From: an uncultured Kushneria sp.
Lineage (GTDB): Bacteria; Pseudomonadota; Gammaproteobacteria; Pseudomonadales; Halomonadaceae
Assembly: GCF_947497025.1 (NCBI RefSeq)
Contig: NZ_CANMFC010000003.1
Span: 62,001 to 126,000 of the forward strand
DNA length: 64,000 nucleotides
Reading direction: 5' to 3'
Position numbers and translations under genes: made by a program
In this document: positions 1 to 9,239 of the stretch, piece by piece
Layout of the letters: every line of letters begins with the position of its first letter
Position numbering within the stretch: the stretch's first letter is position 1
Notes under the pieces: generated by a model
Database searches by the model: none
What the model saw: only the letters and a program-made list of their open reading frames with translations
What the model was told of the DNA's origin: nothing

Positions 1-58
1 ATGAGGCTGCTATCCTTGTGGACATTATTCCCCTTTTCTCCTCTCGGAGTCTCCCGGC

Positions 59-1078
59 ATGCGTCATCTTGATCTTCAGGTCATTCAGCAGGCTCGTGAA
101 TGGGCCAGCACCCATTCCACGCTCTGGCTGTGTACCGTTTTGGGCACCTACGGTTCCTCACCCCGTGCGCCCGGCTCGATGCTGGTGGCCACCCACGAAG
201 GCGAGCATGTTGGCTCGCTGTCCGGTGGCTGCGTCGAAGAAGCCTTTATCGAAAGCCTGCAGGATGGTGCTTTTTCACAACCGGCTACCATCGTGCGCTA
301 CGGCGAAAGTCAGGAAGAGAGCCAGCGGCTTCAACTGCCCTGCGGCGGCGTGCTGGAAGTGCTCATCGAGCGTCTTGAGGTCACCGATGAACTGAAGGTA
401 CACCTTGAAGTGCTGGAGGCCACGCTTTTGGGCCGCAAGCGCCTGATTCGCCGGGTAGACCCGCAAACCGGACGCTACCGGGTCGTACTCGATGAGTCAC
501 CCAACGGGCCGAGTGTTTCCCGCGATGAACAAGGGCTGGTGCAGATTCGCGTCGGGCCAGCCCTGCGTCTGATTTTGGCCGGCATTTCGCCGGTGGCTGG
601 TTTCTGCGCCCAGTTTGCCCGCGCGTTGGGCTATGAGGTGATCGTCTGTGATCCGCGTGACGACGTGCGACGTGATTTCATCGCCGCCGGTCACGCTGAG
701 GGCGTTGAAGTGCAGGCCGTGCTGCCGGCCCTGTTCATTGCCTCGGGCGCCTGTCACGAGGCCACGGCGGTCGTGGCCCTGACCCATGACCCGCGCATCG
801 ATGACCCGGCCATGGTCGAGGCGGTCAAAACGCCGGCGTTTTATATCGGCGTGATGGGGTCCCGGAGAACCTCGCAAAAGCGCGCCGAGCGGCTCAAGCG
901 TTCCGGTGGGCTGGATGATGATCAGATCGCACGTCTTCACATGCCGATCGGTATGGATCTTGGCAGCAAGGCACCGGCTGAAATCGCCCTGTCCGTGGTC
1001 GCTGATGTCATGCGCGTGTTCAACGGCAAGGCGGGCGAGACGCATATCGCCGCCGCACCGGTTGCCACTGCGGTCTGA
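59..1078 (+). CDS. xdhC: XdhC/CoxI family protein, molybdenum hydroxylase maturation factor
   Basis: 339 aa. Proteins of this family bind molybdenum cofactor, help sulfurate it and insert it into xanthine dehydrogenase or related hydroxylases. The N-terminal XdhC_CoxI domain carries the typical stretch GSSPRAPGSM (about residues 30-39) followed by SLSGGCVEEAF. The C-terminal Rossmann-like domain has ILAGISPVAGF (about 170-180) and the family hallmark GVMGSRRTSQKR (about 263-274). The ATG at 59 has a CGGAG-like site about 9 nt upstream. The stop overlaps the start of the next gene (ATGA-type overlap), so the two are co-translated. The hydroxylase subunits themselves are not in the window; they may lie upstream of base 1. 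Family assignment is firm; the exact client enzyme is unknown. Confidence 0.9.
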   Translation: MRHLDLQVIQQAREWASTHSTLWLCTVLGTYGSSPRAPGSMLVATHEGEHVGSLSGGCVEEAFIESLQDGAFSQPATIVRYGESQEESQRLQLPCGGVLEVLIERLEVTDELKVHLEVLEATLLGRKRLIRRVDPQTGRYRVVLDESPNGPSVSRDEQGLVQIRVGPALRLILAGISPVAGFCAQFARALGYEVIVCDPRDDVRRDFIAAGHAEGVEVQAVLPALFIASGACHEATAVVALTHDPRIDDPAMVEAVKTPAFYIGVMGSRRTSQKRAERLKRSGGLDDDQIARLHMPIGMDLGSKAPAEIALSVVADVMRVFNGKAGETHIAAAPVATAV

Positions 1079-1701
1079 TGGCACCCTCTCGACACAACCC
1101 CTCACAGGACGCGCCCGACGTGTTGGGCCTGATTCTGGCCGCGGGTCACAGCCGCCGCTTTGGCAGCGACAAGCGTCTGGCGGCGCTTGGCGGGCAGACG
1201 CTGCTGGCCGCCACGACAGCGAGGCTGGCACCGCATGTATCGTCCATTGTCGTCATGTTGCGTCATGGCGAACACGCCAAAGCCTTCGGGTTGCCGGAAG
1301 AAACACACATTCTGCAGGCGCCTTCGTCACCCATCGGCATGGGGACAAGTCTGGCTGCCGCGGTTTCCGCACTGCTGGCCTCGTCTGATTCCCGCCATCA
1401 ACGGTGCGAGGCGCTGGCGCTCATGCTGGGGGATATGCCCGCGGTGCGTGCCGAGACCCTTCAGGCACTAGCAGAGCAGGCCCGCCACGACATGATTGTA
1501 CGGCCGTATCATCAGGGCCGCGCAGGCCACCCAGTGATCTTTGGACGGGCGTACTGGCCGGCGCTGACCGAGCTTGAGGGTGATGAGGGGGCTCGGGAAC
1601 TGTTGAGGCGGTATCCGTCGCATGTCGTGATGCTGGACGTGAACGACCCGGGTATCCTCACCGATATCGATACGCCCGATGACCTGCCTTCCCTTCAATG
1701 A
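1078..1701 (+). CDS. MobA/MocA-like molybdenum cofactor nucleotidyltransferase
   Basis: 207 aa. It has the NTP-transferase fold of MobA/MocA: the nucleotide-binding loop LILAAGHSRRFGSDKR sits at about residues 17-32, and LMLGDMPAV (about 119-127) supplies the metal-binding aspartate. MocA cytidylates molybdopterin to MCD for the xanthine dehydrogenase class; MobA makes MGD. The direct overlap with xdhC favours a MocA-type role, but this is inferred from the neighbour, because loops that decide CTP versus GTP use cannot be judged reliably by eye. Length is normal for the family. Confidence 0.82.
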   Translation: MAPSRHNPSQDAPDVLGLILAAGHSRRFGSDKRLAALGGQTLLAATTARLAPHVSSIVVMLRHGEHAKAFGLPEETHILQAPSSPIGMGTSLAAAVSALLASSDSRHQRCEALALMLGDMPAVRAETLQALAEQARHDMIVRPYHQGRAGHPVIFGRAYWPALTELEGDEGARELLRRYPSHVVMLDVNDPGILTDIDTPDDLPSLQ

Positions 1702-1712
1702 TTTGAGATCCC

Positions 1713-2198
1713 ATGGCTCGAGTTGCGCTTTTTGCCGATGTACAAAACATCTATTACACCGCCCGCGAAACCTTTGGCTGTCAGGTCAACTACGCCGCAC
1801 TCTGGCGCCACGCCGTGGGGGAGGATACGGTCGTGGCTGCCCATGCCTATGCCATTGAACGCCATGACCCGCGCCAGCAGCAGTTTCAGCATGCCCTGCG
1901 TGATATCGGCTTTAACGTGCGTCTCAAGCCCTTCATTCAGCGCCGCGATGGTAGCGCCAAGGGCGACTGGGATGTGGGCATCACGCTGGATGTTTTCGAG
2001 ACCGCGCAGGGCGTTGATCGGGTCGTGCTGATGTCCGGGGACGGCGATTTTTCCGAACTGCTCACGCGCGTGCGACAGCGATTTGGCGTCAGGACCGACG
2101 TTTACGGCGTCCAGGCACTGACCGCCCAGGCGTTGATACAGGCAGCCGACCATTTTGTGCCCATTGACGGAGCACTCTTACAGAAGACCCGACGCTGA
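1713..2198 (+). CDS. NYN-domain (LabA/DUF88-type) putative ribonuclease
   Basis: 161 aa. It matches the NYN domain, a PIN-like nuclease fold. Acidic residues expected for metal binding are visible in ALFADVQNIYY (residues 5-15), KGDWDVGI (about 83-90) and LMSGDGDFSELL (about 106-117). Such proteins are thought to cleave or process RNA; no substrate can be inferred here. It starts 11 nt after the MocA-like gene and may be transcribed with it, although no functional link is known. It converges with the secreted protein gene that follows. Confidence 0.8.
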   Translation: MARVALFADVQNIYYTARETFGCQVNYAALWRHAVGEDTVVAAHAYAIERHDPRQQQFQHALRDIGFNVRLKPFIQRRDGSAKGDWDVGITLDVFETAQGVDRVVLMSGDGDFSELLTRVRQRFGVRTDVYGVQALTAQALIQAADHFVPIDGALLQKTRR

Positions 2199-2214
2199 GC
2201 CGGAGCCGTTCGTT

Positions 2215-2670
2215 TTATTTCACGCTGTAGTGATGGCCCGCCAGACAGGCAGCCAGCGCCCGTCGATAGGTGCCGACCTGCACTCTGGAGGGGGGCTCCA
2301 GCGTGTTGGTGGGATTGAAGCCGCTTTGATCAATGGCCCAGCGATGACACAGGCCGTGGTCCTGCTGCTGCTGGCGAAACGTTTGGTTATTGATCGGATA
2401 GGCGATGACGTCAAACATGTCGACACCGGCCATCTGGATCTCGCGTGGCGCGGGTACCGGTGTGTAGCGCGCGTCACTGCCGGACGCCAGAAACCAGGTA
2501 TCGCGCGCGAGATAGTAGCGCTGATCCCCGACCCAGACCGGCCGGGCATCGTCGGGCAGCCCGGCACGTTCGGCAGCAGACGGCGCCGCCTGAGCCCATG
2601 GGGCCACCAGAAACAGGGCGGGCAGCAGTGCGCGGGTCAGACAGTGAGGCAGGGCAAGGGGCTTGACCAT
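2215..2670 (-). CDS. secreted hypothetical protein
   Basis: 151 aa from the ATG at 2670, chosen because GGAG lies about 7 nt upstream; a longer reading to 2688 is possible. Residues 1-28 form a signal peptide (MVKPL..., hydrophobic core LLPALFLVAPWA, cleavage after AQA), so the product is periplasmic or exported. The mature part has YYLARDTWFLASG and CHRWAIDQSGFNP. The second resembles the C-terminal signature of a family of short secreted proteins (DUF6515-like) of unknown role. No catalytic motif is seen. The gene is transcribed towards the NYN gene. Confidence 0.65.
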   Translation of the reverse strand: MVKPLALPHCLTRALLPALFLVAPWAQAAPSAAERAGLPDDARPVWVGDQRYYLARDTWFLASGSDARYTPVPAPREIQMAGVDMFDVIAYPINNQTFRQQQQDHGLCHRWAIDQSGFNPTNTLEPPSRVQVGTYRRALAACLAGHHYSVK

Positions 2671-2754
2671 GAAGGGGCTCCATGACATGTGGAGGCACCG
2701 CAGCAGGTGCCCTTTGAGGTTATGCCAGGGTATACGACAGGAGCACGCAGCGCC

Positions 2755-3978
2755 ATGACCCGTTATCTATCAGCATCGCGCGTTCGCGCCATAACGCTTG
2801 CCGCTCAGGGGTTCGGGGCTGACCGCGATGGCCCTGAGCCGGGCAGTCGGACAATCCTGAGCCTTGTGCGAAGGCTTGGACTTTTGCAGATCGACAGCGT
2901 CAATGTGCTGTGTCGGGCCCACTACATGCCGCTTTATTCGCGGCTGGGACCCTATGATCGAGGCTGGCTCGAGCACTTCAATCAGGGCCCGGCATCGAGG
3001 CGCCGGCTTTTTGAATACTGGGGGCACGAAGCCTCGCTGATCCCTCTGGAAGACTATCCGCTCTATCGATTTCGCATGCAGCGCGCCCGGGAGGGCGGTG
3101 GCGGGCTTTACAGGCGACTTGCGCGCTTTTCCCGGGAACATCCTGCGTTCATCGATCAGGCGCTCGAGGAAATTCGCCATCGCGGGGCACTGGCGGCGTC
3201 CGATCTGACCGATGGCGGGCGCGGGCAGGGCAGCTGGTGGGGCTGGAGCCACGGCAAGTCAGCGCTTGAGTATCTCTTCTGGAGCGGTCAGGTGCTGGTG
3301 TCCCATCGGCGCGGCAATTTCGAACGGGTCTATGATCTACCCGAGCGCGTGGTCGGGCGCGACGCCGTCGAGGCGCCGATGCTGTCACCGGAACAGGCCC
3401 AGCGTGCGCTGGTCGCGCGGGCGGCCAGGGCCATGGGGGTAGCCAGTGCCCGCGATATGCAGCGTTATTTTCGCCTTGATGGCCGCGAGACGCGAGCGCG
3501 TATCAATGAACTGGTCGACACCGGTGAGCTGGTGCCCGTTGAGGTGGAGGGCTGGTCGATGCCGGCCTGGCAGCATGTCAAGGCGGGGGCCAGCCGCCGG
3601 GCGAGTGAAGCGAGCGCACTGTTGTCACCCTTTGATCCGCTGATGTGGGACCGCGAGCGTGCCGTCCGGTTGTTTGGTTTTCACTATCGCATCGAGATCT
3701 ATACGCCGTCACATCTGCGTCAGTATGGCTACTACGTGCTGCCCTTCATGCTGGCCGGGCAGATGGTCGCCCGGGTCGATCTCAAGGCCGAGCGCATCTC
3801 TGGTGTGCTACAGGTGATGGCAGCCCACCCGGAAACTGACGTGGCCGTGGAGACACTGGCCCCGGCGCTGTTTGAGGAGCTTGCCCGGCTGGCGCGCTTT
3901 CTGGAGCTTTCACGGGTGCAGATGATGGGGAGCGGTCTTCTTGATAGGGCCCTTGAGGCGATGCATGCCGAGGTCTGA
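2755..3978 (+). CDS. winged-helix protein of the YcaQ crosslink-repair glycosylase family
   Basis: 407 aa. YcaQ/AlkX-type proteins are built of tandem winged helices and unhook DNA interstrand crosslinks. Recognisable family stretches are LGLLQIDSVNVL (about residues 40-51), FEYWGHEASLIP (about 85-96), ALLSPFDPLMWDRER (about 285-299) and YYVLPFMLAGQMVARVDLK (about 325-343). The start at 2755 is preceded by AGGAG at a 10-nt distance and begins the conserved part; an in-frame ATG at 2689 would add 22 residues without similarity to the family. Whether it acts as a glycosylase in this strain is inferred from family. Confidence 0.85.
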   Translation: MTRYLSASRVRAITLAAQGFGADRDGPEPGSRTILSLVRRLGLLQIDSVNVLCRAHYMPLYSRLGPYDRGWLEHFNQGPASRRRLFEYWGHEASLIPLEDYPLYRFRMQRAREGGGGLYRRLARFSREHPAFIDQALEEIRHRGALAASDLTDGGRGQGSWWGWSHGKSALEYLFWSGQVLVSHRRGNFERVYDLPERVVGRDAVEAPMLSPEQAQRALVARAARAMGVASARDMQRYFRLDGRETRARINELVDTGELVPVEVEGWSMPAWQHVKAGASRRASEASALLSPFDPLMWDRERAVRLFGFHYRIEIYTPSHLRQYGYYVLPFMLAGQMVARVDLKAERISGVLQVMAAHPETDVAVETLAPALFEELARLARFLELSRVQMMGSGLLDRALEAMHAEV

Positions 3979-4070
3979 AAGGATCGATCGCCGGGACTGT
4001 TGCAAGTGCCTCGTCAGGCGTATGGTAAATGTCATACAACCTTACCCCGTGACCACCACCGAACAAGACC

Positions 4071-5321
4071 ATGTCCTCTGATCCATTAGCGGGCGCCACC
4101 CCCGCCGGTACCAATCTTCGCATCATCGCCATTGTCAGCTCGACCTTCGTCAGCATGCTCTGTATCGGCATGACGCTGACGGTGCTGCCGCCCTGGATGT
4201 ACGGCCCGCTGGGCTTTGATGCCGTCACGGTCGGCGCCGTCATCAGTCTGCAGTTTGTGGCGACCCTGCTGTCGCGTCCCTTCTCCAGTCAGATGGCCGA
4301 CCGGCTGGGTGCCAAACGCGTGGTGCTGCTGGGTATGACAGGCTGCGTACTCAACGGGGCGCTGATCCTGATGGCAGCGCTGAGTGTTCAGTGGCCGCTT
4401 GCGAGTCTGGTCTTTCTGATCGTGAGCCGGCTGATGCTGGGCATCTCTCAGGGCATGATCGGGACAGGATCGCTGAGCTGGGGGATCGGGCTGGTCGGGC
4501 CGGCGCTGATGAGCAAGGTGATCTCCTGGAACGGTATTGCCGGATTTGGCGCACTGGCCATCGGTGCCCCGCTGGGCGCCGTGCTGTCACAGGGTTTCGG
4601 CGTGATCAGCGTGGGAATTTTTATCATGTTGATCGGAGCGCTGGCACTGGCGCTGGCCTGGCGGCGACCGGCCTCACCGATTGTCAGCGGCAAGCGGGTG
4701 CCGTTTGCACGCGTTTTTCGGGTCATGGCGCCCTATGGTGGCGCGCTGGCTCTGAGTTCGGTCGGTTACGGCGTGATTGCCACCTTTATTACGCTTTATT
4801 ACGCCGAGCAGCATTGGGCGCATGCGGCCTGGGGGCTCAGTGCCTTCGGGATGGCCTTTATCACGGCGCGCGTGCTGTTTGCCGGCGCCATCCATCGCTT
4901 TGGCGGCTACCGTGTAACGCTGGTGTGTTTTACGGTCGAACTGGCAGGCCTTCTGGCCCTCTGGCAGGCCAGCCATCCGGCTGTTGCCCTGCTGGGGGCT
5001 GTACTGGCAGGGCTTGGCGTGTCACTGATCTATCCGGCGCTGGGCGTGGTGGCGGTGGCCAAGATCGCGGCGACCAGCCGCAGCGCCGCGCTGGGTGCCT
5101 ACTCGGTCTTTCTGGATGCGGCCGTGGGCCTGACCGGGCCGCTGGCGGGCTTTATCGCCAACCGGGCCGGTTACTCGGCCATTTTTCTGGTGGCGGCGCT
5201 TTGTAGCCTGGCAGGCTTCGGGCTCTGCGCTGTGCTCTATACCATTTCGATCAGACGGCGTGCGCGCGCCGAGCGTCTCGCTCGTGAAGACAGCAGGGAT
5301 GTTGTCCAACAAAAGGCATGA
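4071..5321 (+). CDS. MFS transporter (YhhS/YfcJ-like)
   Basis: 416 aa with about twelve hydrophobic segments; major facilitator superfamily. The loop between TM2 and TM3 reads RPFSSQMADRLGAKR, the expected G-x3-D-R-x-G-R type signature of MFS carriers. The combination with ISQGMIGTGSLSWGIG in TM4 fits the YhhS/YfcJ group of putative drug or sugar effluxers. The substrate is unknown. The C-terminus is a short basic-acidic cytosolic tail (RRRARAERLAREDSRD). It stands as its own transcription unit between the YcaQ-like and ankyrin genes. Confidence 0.85.
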   Translation: MSSDPLAGATPAGTNLRIIAIVSSTFVSMLCIGMTLTVLPPWMYGPLGFDAVTVGAVISLQFVATLLSRPFSSQMADRLGAKRVVLLGMTGCVLNGALILMAALSVQWPLASLVFLIVSRLMLGISQGMIGTGSLSWGIGLVGPALMSKVISWNGIAGFGALAIGAPLGAVLSQGFGVISVGIFIMLIGALALALAWRRPASPIVSGKRVPFARVFRVMAPYGGALALSSVGYGVIATFITLYYAEQHWAHAAWGLSAFGMAFITARVLFAGAIHRFGGYRVTLVCFTVELAGLLALWQASHPAVALLGAVLAGLGVSLIYPALGVVAVAKIAATSRSAALGAYSVFLDAAVGLTGPLAGFIANRAGYSAIFLVAALCSLAGFGLCAVLYTISIRRRARAERLAREDSRDVVQQKA

Positions 5322-5456
5322 AGGACATGCCATACGCGCTTTAATAGTTATTAAGCAATACAATTTAATTTTTAATTGCCAGCTACTATTATTGGCGATT
5401 TGTTACGTATGAAAATGGCCATTATGGTCTGACCTATCGGCTTACCGGAGTAGACA

Positions 5457-5987
5457 ATGAGCGAGAACGATCCCCAGCAGCCCCGCGAGATCGATGAAGA
5501 GACGATCCGCCTGGCGGGTGAAATTTTTGATGCTGCCCGGGCCGGCAAGGCCGAGCTGTTTGGTGACTGGCTTGCCCATGGTCTGCCCCCCAATCTCTGC
5601 AATCACAAGGGCGACAGCCTTTTGATGCTGGCCAGCTATCACGGCCAGTTCGAGACCGTCAAGGTACTGCTCGAGCATGGCGCCGATCCCGAAATGCGCA
5701 ATGACAACGGGCAGAACCCGCTGGCCGGCGCCGCGTTTAAAAACGATCTGGCCATGGTCAAACTGCTGATGGAAAACGGCGCCGACGTCAACGGCTCTGC
5801 TCCGGACGGCAAGACGGCGCTCATGTTCGCGGCGATGTTTGATAACGCTGAAATCGTTGAATACCTGCTGGCACAGGGCGCTGACCCGCAGCGACGTGAG
5901 AGCCGTGGCATGACGGCCGGGCAGCTGGCCGTTGGCATGGGTGCCGAGAAAACCCCGGCACTACTGGGTGAAACCCGCGCCGATTGA
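5457..5987 (+). CDS. ankyrin-repeat protein
   Basis: 176 aa, no signal peptide. Four ankyrin repeats are visible from about residue 42 on: GDSLLMLASYHGQFETVKVL, GQNPLAGAAFKNDLAMVKLL, GKTALMFAAMFDNAEIVEYL and a degenerate last one. They form a small cytosolic protein-binding module, comparable to single-domain bacterial ankyrin proteins sometimes found beside catalase genes; no catalase is near. The 135 nt upstream are strongly AT-rich and include TATTAT at 5387, a likely promoter area without a clear -35. The partner is unknown. Confidence 0.85.
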   Translation: MSENDPQQPREIDEETIRLAGEIFDAARAGKAELFGDWLAHGLPPNLCNHKGDSLLMLASYHGQFETVKVLLEHGADPEMRNDNGQNPLAGAAFKNDLAMVKLLMENGADVNGSAPDGKTALMFAAMFDNAEIVEYLLAQGADPQRRESRGMTAGQLAVGMGAEKTPALLGETRAD

Positions 5988-6062
5988 GCGTCTGATTCGG
6001 AGTGCTGTCTGTAAAGTATCCCGCCATGCGCGTACAATCGCCCGCCAAACGTTATCATTCAC

Positions 6063-6095
6063 GCCCGAGCCGGTTTTCCGGCTCGGGCGCCTTTT
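6063..6095 (+). terminator. intrinsic terminator hairpin / possible leader attenuator of ybiT
   Basis: A perfect 11-bp stem (6063-6073 with 6078-6088) with a TTTT loop is followed by GCCTTTT. It ends only 12 nt before the TTG start of ybiT, so it either ends the ankyrin transcript or lies in the ybiT leader. ABC-F genes are often controlled by attenuation, hence the second reading. Confidence 0.75.
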
Positions 6096-6107
6096 CGGAT
6101 ATTTCCC

Positions 6108-7697
6108 TTGCTCTCTACTGCCAATATCACCATGCAGTTTGGCCCGAAGCCGCTGTTTGAAAACGTCTCGGTCAAATTTGGCAACGGCCATCGCTATGGT
6201 CTGATCGGCGCCAACGGCTGTGGTAAATCGACCTTCATGAAAATTCTGGGGGGCGATCTGGAGCCTTCCGGAGGGCAGGTCATGAAGGATGCAACTACAC
6301 GGCTGGGCAAGCTGCGCCAGGATCAGTTTGCCTTCGAGAGCGAGCGGGTCATCGACACCGTCATCATGGGCCATGAAGAGCTCTGGCACGTGGCGGCCGA
6401 GCGCGAGCGCATCTACTCCCAGGCCGAGATGTCCGAGGAAGATGGCATGAAGGTTGCCGATCTTGAAGTGCGCTATGCCGAACTCGACGGTTATACCGCT
6501 GAAGCTCGCGCCGGTGAGCTCCTGCAGGGGCTGGGCATTCATGATGATCAGCATCAGGATCTGATGAGCACCGTGGCACCCGGCTGGAAACTGCGTGTGC
6601 TGCTGGCGCAGGCACTGTTTGCCGACCCGGACGTGCTGCTGCTCGATGAGCCGACCAACCATCTGGATATCAATACCATCCGCTGGCTGGAAGACATCCT
6701 CAAGGCGCGGCGCGCGACGATGATCATCATTTCGCACGACCGCCACTTCCTGAACAGTGTCTGCACGCACATGGCGGATCTGGACTACGGCGAGCTGCGC
6801 CTGTTTCCGGGCAATTACGACGAGTACATGATTGCCGCCACTCAGGCGCGCGAACGTCTGCATGCCGATAACGCCAAGAAAAAGGCCGAGATTGCCGAGC
6901 TGCAGCAGTTCGTCAGCCGCTTTTCGGCCAACGCCTCCAAGGCCAAGCAGGCGACCTCGCGCCAGCGCAAGATCGACAAGATTCAGCTCGAGGAGGTCAA
7001 GCCCTCCTCGCGCGTCAGTCCCTTTATCCGCTTTGAGCAGAACAAAAAGATTCATCGCCAGGCACTGACGGTGGAAAACATCAGCAAGGCCTGGGGCGAC
7101 AATGTCCTGTTCAAGCGCTTCGGCCTGCAGATCGAGGCCGGCGAGCGCGTTGCCATTATCGGTCCCAACGGCATCGGCAAGACCACACTGCTCAACTGCC
7201 TGACCGGTGACATGGCCGTGGACAGCGGCGAGGTGAAGTGGACCGATGCCGCGGAGGTTGGTTATTTCGCCCAGGATCATGCCGCGGATTTTGAAGGCGG
7301 TGAGACGCTCTTTGACTGGATGGGGCAGTGGACCACCCAGGGCGAGCAGCAGGTGCGCTCGGCGCTCGGGCGCATGCTCTTTTCCAATGACGATATTGGC
7401 AAGTCGGTGCGGGTGATTTCCGGTGGTGAGCAGGGCCGCATGCTCTTTGGCAAGCTGGCACTGCAAAAACCCAATGTGCTGGTGATGGATGAGCCCACCA
7501 ACCACCTGGACATGGAATCGATCGAGGCGCTCAACCTGGCGCTGGAGAACTATCCCGGCACGCTGATCTTCGTCAGCCACGATCGTGAGTTCGTCAGCTC
7601 GCTCGCCACGCGGATTATCGAAATGAAGGATGACGGTATCGTCGACTTCAGCGGCAGTTACGAAGACTACCTGCGCAGTCAGGGGATCTACGGCTAA
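6108..7697 (+). CDS. ybiT: ABC-F family ATPase YbiT
   Basis: 529 aa, the length of E. coli YbiT and near-collinear with it. ABC-F proteins bind the ribosomal E site and modulate translation; they have two nucleotide-binding domains and no membrane part. Domain 1 has Walker [10 protein letters not shown] (about residues 36-44) and Walker [12 protein letters not shown]; the interdomain linker includes [15 protein letters not shown]; domain 2 has GPNGIGKTT, the signature SGGEQGR and [10 protein letters not shown]. The start is TTG at 6108, supported by alignment to the N-terminus MLVSSNVTMQFG of E. coli YbiT; no strong Shine-Dalgarno is seen, which suggests weak or regulated initiation. A terminator-like hairpin lies just upstream. 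Confidence 0.95.
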   Translation: MLSTANITMQFGPKPLFENVSVKFGNGHRYGLIGANGCGKSTFMKILGGDLEPSGGQVMKDATTRLGKLRQDQFAFESERVIDTVIMGHEELWHVAAERERIYSQAEMSEEDGMKVADLEVRYAELDGYTAEARAGELLQGLGIHDDQHQDLMSTVAPGWKLRVLLAQALFADPDVLLLDEPTNHLDINTIRWLEDILKARRATMIIISHDRHFLNSVCTHMADLDYGELRLFPGNYDEYMIAATQARERLHADNAKKKAEIAELQQFVSRFSANASKAKQATSRQRKIDKIQLEEVKPSSRVSPFIRFEQNKKIHRQALTVENISKAWGDNVLFKRFGLQIEAGERVAIIGPNGIGKTTLLNCLTGDMAVDSGEVKWTDAAEVGYFAQDHAADFEGGETLFDWMGQWTTQGEQQVRSALGRMLFSNDDIGKSVRVISGGEQGRMLFGKLALQKPNVLVMDEPTNHLDMESIEALNLALENYPGTLIFVSHDREFVSSLATRIIEMKDDGIVDFSGSYEDYLRSQGIYG

Positions 7698-7714
7698 GAC
7701 GCGATCGATACAGT

Positions 7715-7740
7715 AAAGCCCCGCTATTGGCGGGGCTTTT
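7715..7740 (+). terminator. rho-independent terminator after ybiT
   Basis: Stem AAAGCCCCGC / GCGGGGCTTT with loop TATTG, ending in TTTT. It is symmetric enough (leading A-run) to act for both ybiT and the convergent phosphatase gene. Confidence 0.9.
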
Positions 7741-7782
7741 GGGTTCTGTAGGGAGGCGCTTTTTGATTCTGGAAAAAGGCCA

Positions 7783-8571
7783 TCACGGCCTGAGCGGTTT
7801 GTCCCAGCCTTCCAGCGTGGCATCACTCCAGCTGCCGTAGGTCGCATTGGGTAGCACGATCCAGTCGTTGCCAAAGCGCTCGGCATTGTCCTCCACCGCC
7901 TGATATTCGTCGTTGAGTGACTTTTTGGCAAAATCTTCCGAGAAGTCATGCAGGGTATCGCCCAGTTGCATGACGACCTGATGGTCCTTCTCGACGCTGG
8001 CGCGTCGTTGCTGCTTGGGCGGACCCAGTAGCAGGACATGCTCCTTGTCGACCTGTGGCAGGCCCAATGCCTTCAGCGTTTCCATGGTGTAGGAGTGGTT
8101 TTCTTCCAGACGGTCAGAGATGTAGTAGATCGCCACGTCATGATCGCTGGCGTAGTCCAGAAACGCCTTTGCCCCCGGAATCAGGGTAGGCTGGCCCTGC
8201 TTCTCCCAGTCTCCCCAGGTATCCCAGCTGGTGTAGTCATGACAGGCCTTGAAATCACGTACCAGCAGGGCGCTGTTGTCGATCACGGTCTCATCCAGAT
8301 CGGTAATGATGGCAAGGCTTTTGCCTTCATGAGCCCTGTCCAGAATATCCTTGAGCCGGTAGGTGGCCAGTGCCCAGGACTGGCGCTGCAGGGCGCGAAT
8401 TTCTGCCGATTGCTGCTGATAGCGAAGCCCCATCGCATAGGCCGCGATCGGGCAGTCCGCGAGCGCCTTTGCAGGCGTGGCCGGCTCGCCGGCCTGTGCC
8501 GTCGCCGACAGAGTGATACAGGCGGCCACCAGAGCAGAGACAGGCCAATACGGATCATTTAGACGTTTCAT
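7783..8571 (-). CDS. HAD acid phosphatase / 5'-nucleotidase of the lipoprotein e(P4) family
   Basis: 262 aa. The catalytic motif IITDLDETVIDNSA (about residues 88-101) carries the nucleophile Asp of the HAD/DDDD phosphatases, and YYISDRLEEN is motif II. The e(P4) family dephosphorylates nucleotides and other phosphomonoesters in the periplasm. The N-terminus has a hydrophobic leader with a possible lipobox LVAAC near residue 18, but a normal signal-peptidase site after AQA is equally plausible, so lipidation is uncertain. The start is the ATG at 8571 (AGGGG 5 nt upstream), rather than the GTG at 8577. A large inverted repeat lies 27-52 nt upstream of the start and may be an operator. Confidence 0.88.
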   Translation of the reverse strand: MKRLNDPYWPVSALVAACITLSATAQAGEPATPAKALADCPIAAYAMGLRYQQQSAEIRALQRQSWALATYRLKDILDRAHEGKSLAIITDLDETVIDNSALLVRDFKACHDYTSWDTWGDWEKQGQPTLIPGAKAFLDYASDHDVAIYYISDRLEENHSYTMETLKALGLPQVDKEHVLLLGPPKQQRRASVEKDHQVVMQLGDTLHDFSEDFAKKSLNDEYQAVEDNAERFGNDWIVLPNATYGSWSDATLEGWDKPLRP

Positions 8572-8597
8572 GAACACCCCTGGGTTGTTGTGGTTTT

Positions 8598-8623
8598 AAA
8601 TAACGTCAGCAACGACGTTATTT
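8598..8623. repeat. 10-bp inverted repeat upstream of the phosphatase gene
   Basis: AAATAACGTC - AGCAAC - GACGTTATTT, a perfect 10-bp palindrome in the 412-bp gap 8572-8983. It may be an operator for the leftward phosphatase gene. The rest of the gap is non-coding and AT-rich (for example AGCATTTTTATGCT at 8688-8701), with no further recognised element. Confidence 0.6.
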
Positions 8624-8983
8624 TATTTTGAACGCTCATACAATAAAAATGCAGGCGCTGAGTCTTCATAAAAACCACTGGACGTTAAGCATTTTTATGC
8701 TGTGATGACCTTTTTTGATGATCACCTTCTGGTTGCACTCGATCATCCCGGGTTACGCAATGGATGTTTTTTAATAACGCAGTGCCCGGGGTTTCATAAC
8801 CAGTGTTAGCGCATCGCGCGATCCAGAAGATGGTGGTTGGGCTGAGCGTTTGAGCGCTGTAATGGCATGTAACCATGCCAGGCAGTCAGCGCGCCTGATC
8901 CGGCCCTCGATGCCCGTCATGCCGGGAACTATTCGGCAGTATTTAAAGCCCAAGGGCTATCATGCCAACCAGGAGGGCACATC

Positions 8984-9178
8984 ATGAGCAAGCACGGCAG
9001 TGAGCAGTTTGAAAAGTTCAAGAGTGGCATCAAGACACAGGTGGCTGTGGCGACCAACAGTGATCGCCTCTATGAGGACGCGGAAAAACAGCGTCTGATG
9101 GTACGCCTGATGGAAACAAAGGGGCTGACGCAGGATGAGGCGGAAAAGGAAGCCGCCCGACAGCTTCGTAACGAATAA
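8984..9178 (+). CDS. small hypothetical protein
   Basis: 64 aa, highly charged, predicted to be mostly helical (GLTQDEAEKEAARQL at the C-terminus) with no signal peptide. GGAGGG lies 5-6 nt before the ATG, a strong ribosome binding site, which supports a real gene. The C-terminal pattern LTQDEAEKEAARQL resembles the tail of the small protein at 43940-44134 (LSAKEAQRQAEKTL), so both may belong to a loose group of small stress-type proteins. Function unknown. Confidence 0.7.
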   Translation: MSKHGSEQFEKFKSGIKTQVAVATNSDRLYEDAEKQRLMVRLMETKGLTQDEAEKEAARQLRNE

Positions 9179-9239
9179 TAGCCGCCGAGGAAGCGGCGAC
9201 ATGATCGATATGGATCGTGACTGACACCCCGCTCATCAT

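Noticed and set aside
5961-8039. 692-codon open frame on the minus strand across ybiT
   Set aside because: It lies opposite the highly conserved ybiT gene and the phosphatase gene, has no domain and no ribosome site; a shadow of GC-rich codon bias.
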